From contig CAYLPI010000054.1 in assembly GCA_964385505.1 (NCBI GenBank), positions 1 through 22,000 of the forward strand: 22,000 bases of DNA, written 5' to 3'. The stretch's first letter is position 1. The number at the start of each line of letters is the position of its first letter. Below are positions 21,501-22,000 of this stretch, in pieces. The notes beneath the pieces are model-generated. The model had not been told where the DNA came from. It ran no database searches and saw nothing but the letters and a program-made list of their open reading frames with translations. Both the position numbers and the translations under genes were made by a program. The DNA comes from CAITSH01 sp964385505. Lineage in GTDB: Bacteria > Pseudomonadota > Gammaproteobacteria > Burkholderiales > SG8-39.

Positions 21501-22000
21501 TACAGTTCGAATGGAACAACCTGGTCGGCAACGGCGCCTGTGCCAAGTCAGGGAGCCAACACAGTTTATGTGCGGCAAGTGGATTCAACCGGACTTGCGG
21601 GTGCCGCCACGACGTTTACCTATACCTACGACTCAACCGCGCCCAATACGCCGGTGATCAGTTCGGTGGTGGATAACGTTGGGACGATTCAGGGGACGGT
21701 CTCGAGCGGTGGTGTGAGCGATGACACGGTGCTGGTGCTGAACGGCACGGCCGAGGCGAACAGCACGGTGACGATCTACGACGGTGCGACGGTGCTGGGG
21801 ACGGCGACGGCGAACGGCTCTGGGGTATGGACGTACACGACGGGGACGCTGACTGGCGGTACGGCGTACGCGTTTAACGCCAGAGCGACGGATGCGGCCG
21901 GGAACCAGGGAACGGGTACGGCGAACTACACGGTGACGGTGGATGCGACGGCGCCCACGGTGAGTGTGGCGGACAACGTAGCGGGGACGGCGAATGCGTC
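15567..22000 (+). CDS. Giant DUF4347/LEPR-motif repetitive adhesin-like protein, 3'-truncated by window edge
   Basis: Translation from ATG 15567 shows no stop to the window's end: at least 2,144 codons, with the C-terminus outside. Residues 1-34 are Lys/Arg-rich, then LEPRVVFDGA (35-44), the LEPR-type motif of large exported repeat proteins. Residues about 121-285 are DUF4347, with THG at 175-177 and YGCDAG at 217-222. Then come a jelly-roll-like segment (286-484), a cadherin-like unit (485-611), an Ig/cadherin-like unit with NVLANDSDPD (612-690), a PA14-like domain (690-830), a second jelly-roll-like segment (865-1027), alternating repeats (1030-1941) and Ig-like repeats (from 1942). There is no Sec signal peptide; type I-like export is inferred, but the C-terminal signal is not visible. 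The function is probably adhesion or biofilm. Codon use changes abruptly near 21660. Confidence 0.85.
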   Translation, partial: MSEKENTTPKTVGKSSKGAKRKAPTKRLKTRFLALEPRVVFDGALAVDIVDKTVAAISDFAMPDSAAAPAAAPDFSRPSAERTATDKAAADAQALRDANALNPSAQIEVAADPAGASAPTEMLFIDGGLSGLQQLLSGVRSDIQVVILDPARDGFSQITEALAGRSDIAAVHLVTHGDPGQIAIGSSFMSAASLYDNKADVAKWGASLSAGADFLIYGCDAGQGVLGQGLLTELSGLTGADSAASTNLTGGGPLGSDWNLEVSNGEVLARPFADAAALAAFNDLLGTPTVDLNGSALGAASDNFSSNGYAGGTGWLGSTWTEFDASPTRYSNYGGTNSNNSPDSGNIVMASALTAIGDTSLGSAAEVAFIGHGTQYNDYIQRTIDLRDYTTATLSFTYRMSGVDASDVINVDISNTGGQVFTTFSTLTNVTGNTTKTITFNSTSGFAFTDDMVVRFTVAGGYSATTDRFFLDNVSIVADGNNYHDTFTEGGSSIAMVGAAATVTDPTNAQIKQATVTLSNMKADDVIAVGSLPSGITATFSTTSVANDTVTFSGIAQGSDYATALKSLSFSNTAANPDTTTRVFNVQVMNVTDELSAVSNAFVRVVGVDTPIVTVADTFATTTYVPISGNVLANDSDPDAVGALQTDTTLITQPANGTVTIDANGNFTYTPTASGTYTDTFQYRAISMAQVPGTNYQYWNSTPAGSSLKTGFPTGAPDNTGFMSGYNVDKAAIDAGDSLDTFTVRFTSSLVVTTAGTYTFYTGSDDGSVLYVDGVMVVDNDGAHSYLEQSGAITLSAGSHVIRVDFFEIGGQEDLFVAYAGADTGGQRNDLGAAVGVLAPNYQTGTVTVNVTGSTGPRLALSGTVSGADNFATAAFSNNTGTINWSGNWVETDSGGAGTGSGDIRVTGGELQIRDRTSGGGLASISREIDLLTPQGGSPAPFGATLSFDYDRTNINTSGRGNVVLEISGDGGTTWTTLDVFDYTDAATGTRSYDVSAYIATNTEVRFRAGADNVTRELFVDNLQVTTRQVSFSGTYTENGTAVAVAGTGAGFDTGGNLSGATVTLSNSQSLDLLSISPADRVTLAGLGISASADSASAITLSGTASRANYAAALQLVKFSSTSENPPTVNRTIAVSATDASSNVGNTAYTTIAVTRVNDAPDAANNSVSTPLNTTYIVLKSDFGFTDVDGDSLNRVRVTALPAGAAGTLQWFNGSAWVSVTVNQYISAADVDLGRLRFAPTASYNGGANFQFQVEDNSGAGNNLDTTANTLSITVLSGANTAPTLANAGTLAYVENGAAATLGGAIAITDDGTQLSGATVTITAGTFVAGDILSAVTAGTNITASYAAGTGVLTLSGADTKANYQAVLQSIKYNSTSENPTSGGTRPTRAVNYQVTDTGGLASNSLASTVNITAVNDAAIIGGTSTGLVREDGTATATGTLTISDADSATTFGVQTSVAGTYGNFSVTAGGAWTYNLTANASAAVQALTAATTLTDSFTVTSADGTTKSIAVTIAGTNDAPSGTNKTITTILNTAYVFSVNDFGFVDNIDAGDALNAVRVTTTPAAGTIQLFNGSTWNTVAATTYVSATDIAAGNLRFNPATGSTTTRTFTFQVQDGGGTANGGVDLDASANTMTININAANTAPVVAGSGTLAYTENGVASAINSTLTVTDDSPTLSSATVSITANYNAAQDVLAFANDGLTMGNIAVSTNAGGVLTLTSSGGTATLSQWQAALRAVKYSNSSDAPTTTARTVAFAVNDGSLTSSAVTSTVNINAVNDTPMLGGAFSTLAYTEAQTAQVIDAAITLTDPDSPANFNGGYLQAGVTVNGASQDQISVVPTGGITVSGANVFFSAVQIGTIDATLNGVNGQALKIALNSSASGAAVQALGRAIGYSNSSNVPLTATRTVSFVFNDGANAGSGPLGGLSVTKLAAVTITAVAPGAPMVALSSDTGSSGADKITSNAALTVTTAESGGTVQYSSNGTTWSATAPVPSQGANTVYVRQVDSTGLAGAATTFTYTYDSTAPNTPVISSVVDNVGTIQGTVSSGGVSDDTVLVLNGTAEANSTVTIYDGATVLGTATANGSGVWTYTTGTLTGGTAYAFNARATDAAGNQGTGTANYTVTVDATAPTVSVADNVAGTANA
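17019..17399 (+). repeat. Cadherin-like repeat, type A (copy 1)
   Basis: Residues 485-611. It carries the type-A pattern: an opening 'TEGGSS' strand, 'QATVTLSN', then 'DYATALKSLSFSNTAANPD' before 'TTRVFNVQVMN'. The same pattern recurs in the later copies at low identity. Boundaries are approximate. Confidence 0.6.
17637..18056 (+). other. PA14-like domain in the giant protein
   Basis: Residues about 690-830. 'TAGTYTFYTGSDDGSVLYVDG' followed by 'VVDNDGAHS' and 'LSAGSHVIRVDFFE' is the PA14 signature, including the DDGS calcium-type loop. PA14 domains often bind carbohydrate, suggesting a glycan-recognition surface in the adhesin. Confidence 0.8.
18654..19052 (+). repeat. Cadherin-like repeat, type A (copy 2)
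   Basis: Residues 1030-1162: 'YTENGTAVAV', 'GATVTLSN', 'RANYAAALQLVKFSSTSENP' and a closing 'VNDAPD', the type-A frame. Confidence 0.65.
19053..19418 (+). repeat. Cadherin-like repeat, type B (copy 1)
   Basis: Residues 1163-1284: 'DFGFTDVDGDSLNRVRVT', 'LQWFNGSAWVSVTVNQYISAAD' and 'LRFAPTASYNGGANFQFQVED'. Copy 2 at 20130-20501 matches this order strand by strand. Confidence 0.65.
19419..19823 (+). repeat. Cadherin-like repeat, type A (copy 3)
   Basis: Residues 1285-1419: 'AYVENGAAATLGG', 'GATVTITAG', 'KANYQAVLQSIKYNSTSENP' and 'ITAVNDAA'. Confidence 0.65.
19824..20129 (+). repeat. VCBS repeat
   Basis: Residues 1420-1521: 'VREDGTATATGTLTISDAD', 'TYGNFSVTAGGAWTYNL', 'LTDSFTVTSADGT' and 'IAGTNDAP', a textbook VCBS unit as found in calcium-dependent adhesins. 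Confidence 0.8.
20130..20501 (+). repeat. Cadherin-like repeat, type B (copy 2)
   Basis: Residues 1522-1645: 'NDFGFVDNIDAGDALNAVRV', 'IQLFNGSTWNTVAATTYVSATD' and 'LRFNPATGSTTTRTFTFQVQD', parallel to copy 1. Confidence 0.65.
20502..20909 (+). repeat. Cadherin-like repeat, type A (copy 4)
   Basis: Residues 1646-1781: 'AYTENGVASAINSTLTVTDD', 'SSATVSITA', 'QWQAALRAVKYSNSSDAP' and 'INAVNDTP'. Confidence 0.65.
20910..21389 (+). repeat. Cadherin-like repeat, type A-like (copy 5, longer)
   Basis: Residues about 1782-1941: 'AYTEAQTAQVIDAAITLTDPD', 'VQALGRAIGYSNSSNVPL' and 'ATRTVSFVFNDG'. It is about 25 residues longer than the other copies, through an insert in the middle. Confidence 0.55.
21390..22000 (+). 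repeat. Start of an Ig-like (Big_13-type) repeat series
   Basis: From residue 1942: one unit ending 'TFTYTYDSTAPNTP', then a second with 'NGTAEANSTVTIYDG', 'WTYTTGTLTGGTAYAFNARA' and 'TVTVDATAPTV', after which a third begins at the window edge. The second unit has sharply different codon usage. Confidence 0.7.

Overview
This GC-rich window looks like a chromosomal segment of a betaproteobacterium, possibly Rhodocyclales or Nitrosomonadales (inference). The reasons are the order rpsA-ihfB-lapA-lapB followed by heptose-synthesis genes and cysM, a kinase-only heptose enzyme instead of the fused enterobacterial HldE, and the overall codon usage. Most of the first 13 kb is conserved housekeeping DNA. 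The last 9 kb looks accessory.

Layout. 1-1773: the 3' part of rpsA (ribosomal protein S1) and ihfB, closed by a strong intrinsic terminator at 1851-1881. 1904-7734: lapA, lapB, a UDP-glucose 6-dehydrogenase, hldA, hldD and cysM, all on the + strand and closely spaced. This is mainly an envelope block: LapA/LapB control LPS synthesis, the dehydrogenase supplies UDP-glucuronate, and HldA/HldD make the ADP-heptose of the LPS inner core. 7874-9966: a PolB-type 3'-5' exonuclease and rlmD, ending at a bidirectional terminator. 10018-10731 (-): a Bax inhibitor-1/YccA membrane protein. 10973-12976: tRNA-Ser(UGA), a small XRE-type regulator (-), lysC (+) and tRNA-Ser(GCU) with a UUCG-loop terminator.

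13156-22000 is the unusual part. A 713-residue membrane protein combines a PqqD-like N-terminus, an M50/site-2-protease-type core (HEFAH plus an N-x2-P-x4-DG motif) and a HlyD-like adaptor half. It is followed by a giant ORF that starts at 15567, has no stop and runs off the window (at least 2,144 codons). That protein begins with a basic segment and an LEPR-type motif, then a DUF4347 domain with conserved-looking His-Gly and Gly-Cys-Asp motifs, two jelly-roll-like segments, a PA14-like domain, alternating cadherin-like repeats, one VCBS repeat and Ig-like repeats. I read it as a very large secreted or surface-bound adhesin, with the M50/HlyD protein as a likely dedicated export or processing partner (inference).

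Observations most worth a second look: the M50-HlyD fusion paired with the giant protein; a caspase-like His/Cys pattern in DUF4347; an abrupt change in codon use near 21660 (22 of 23 Thr codons are ACG afterwards, against 8 of 20 just before); a near-consensus sigma-54 element before the XRE gene, with weaker look-alikes before the two accessory genes; and a probable internal translation start in lysC.
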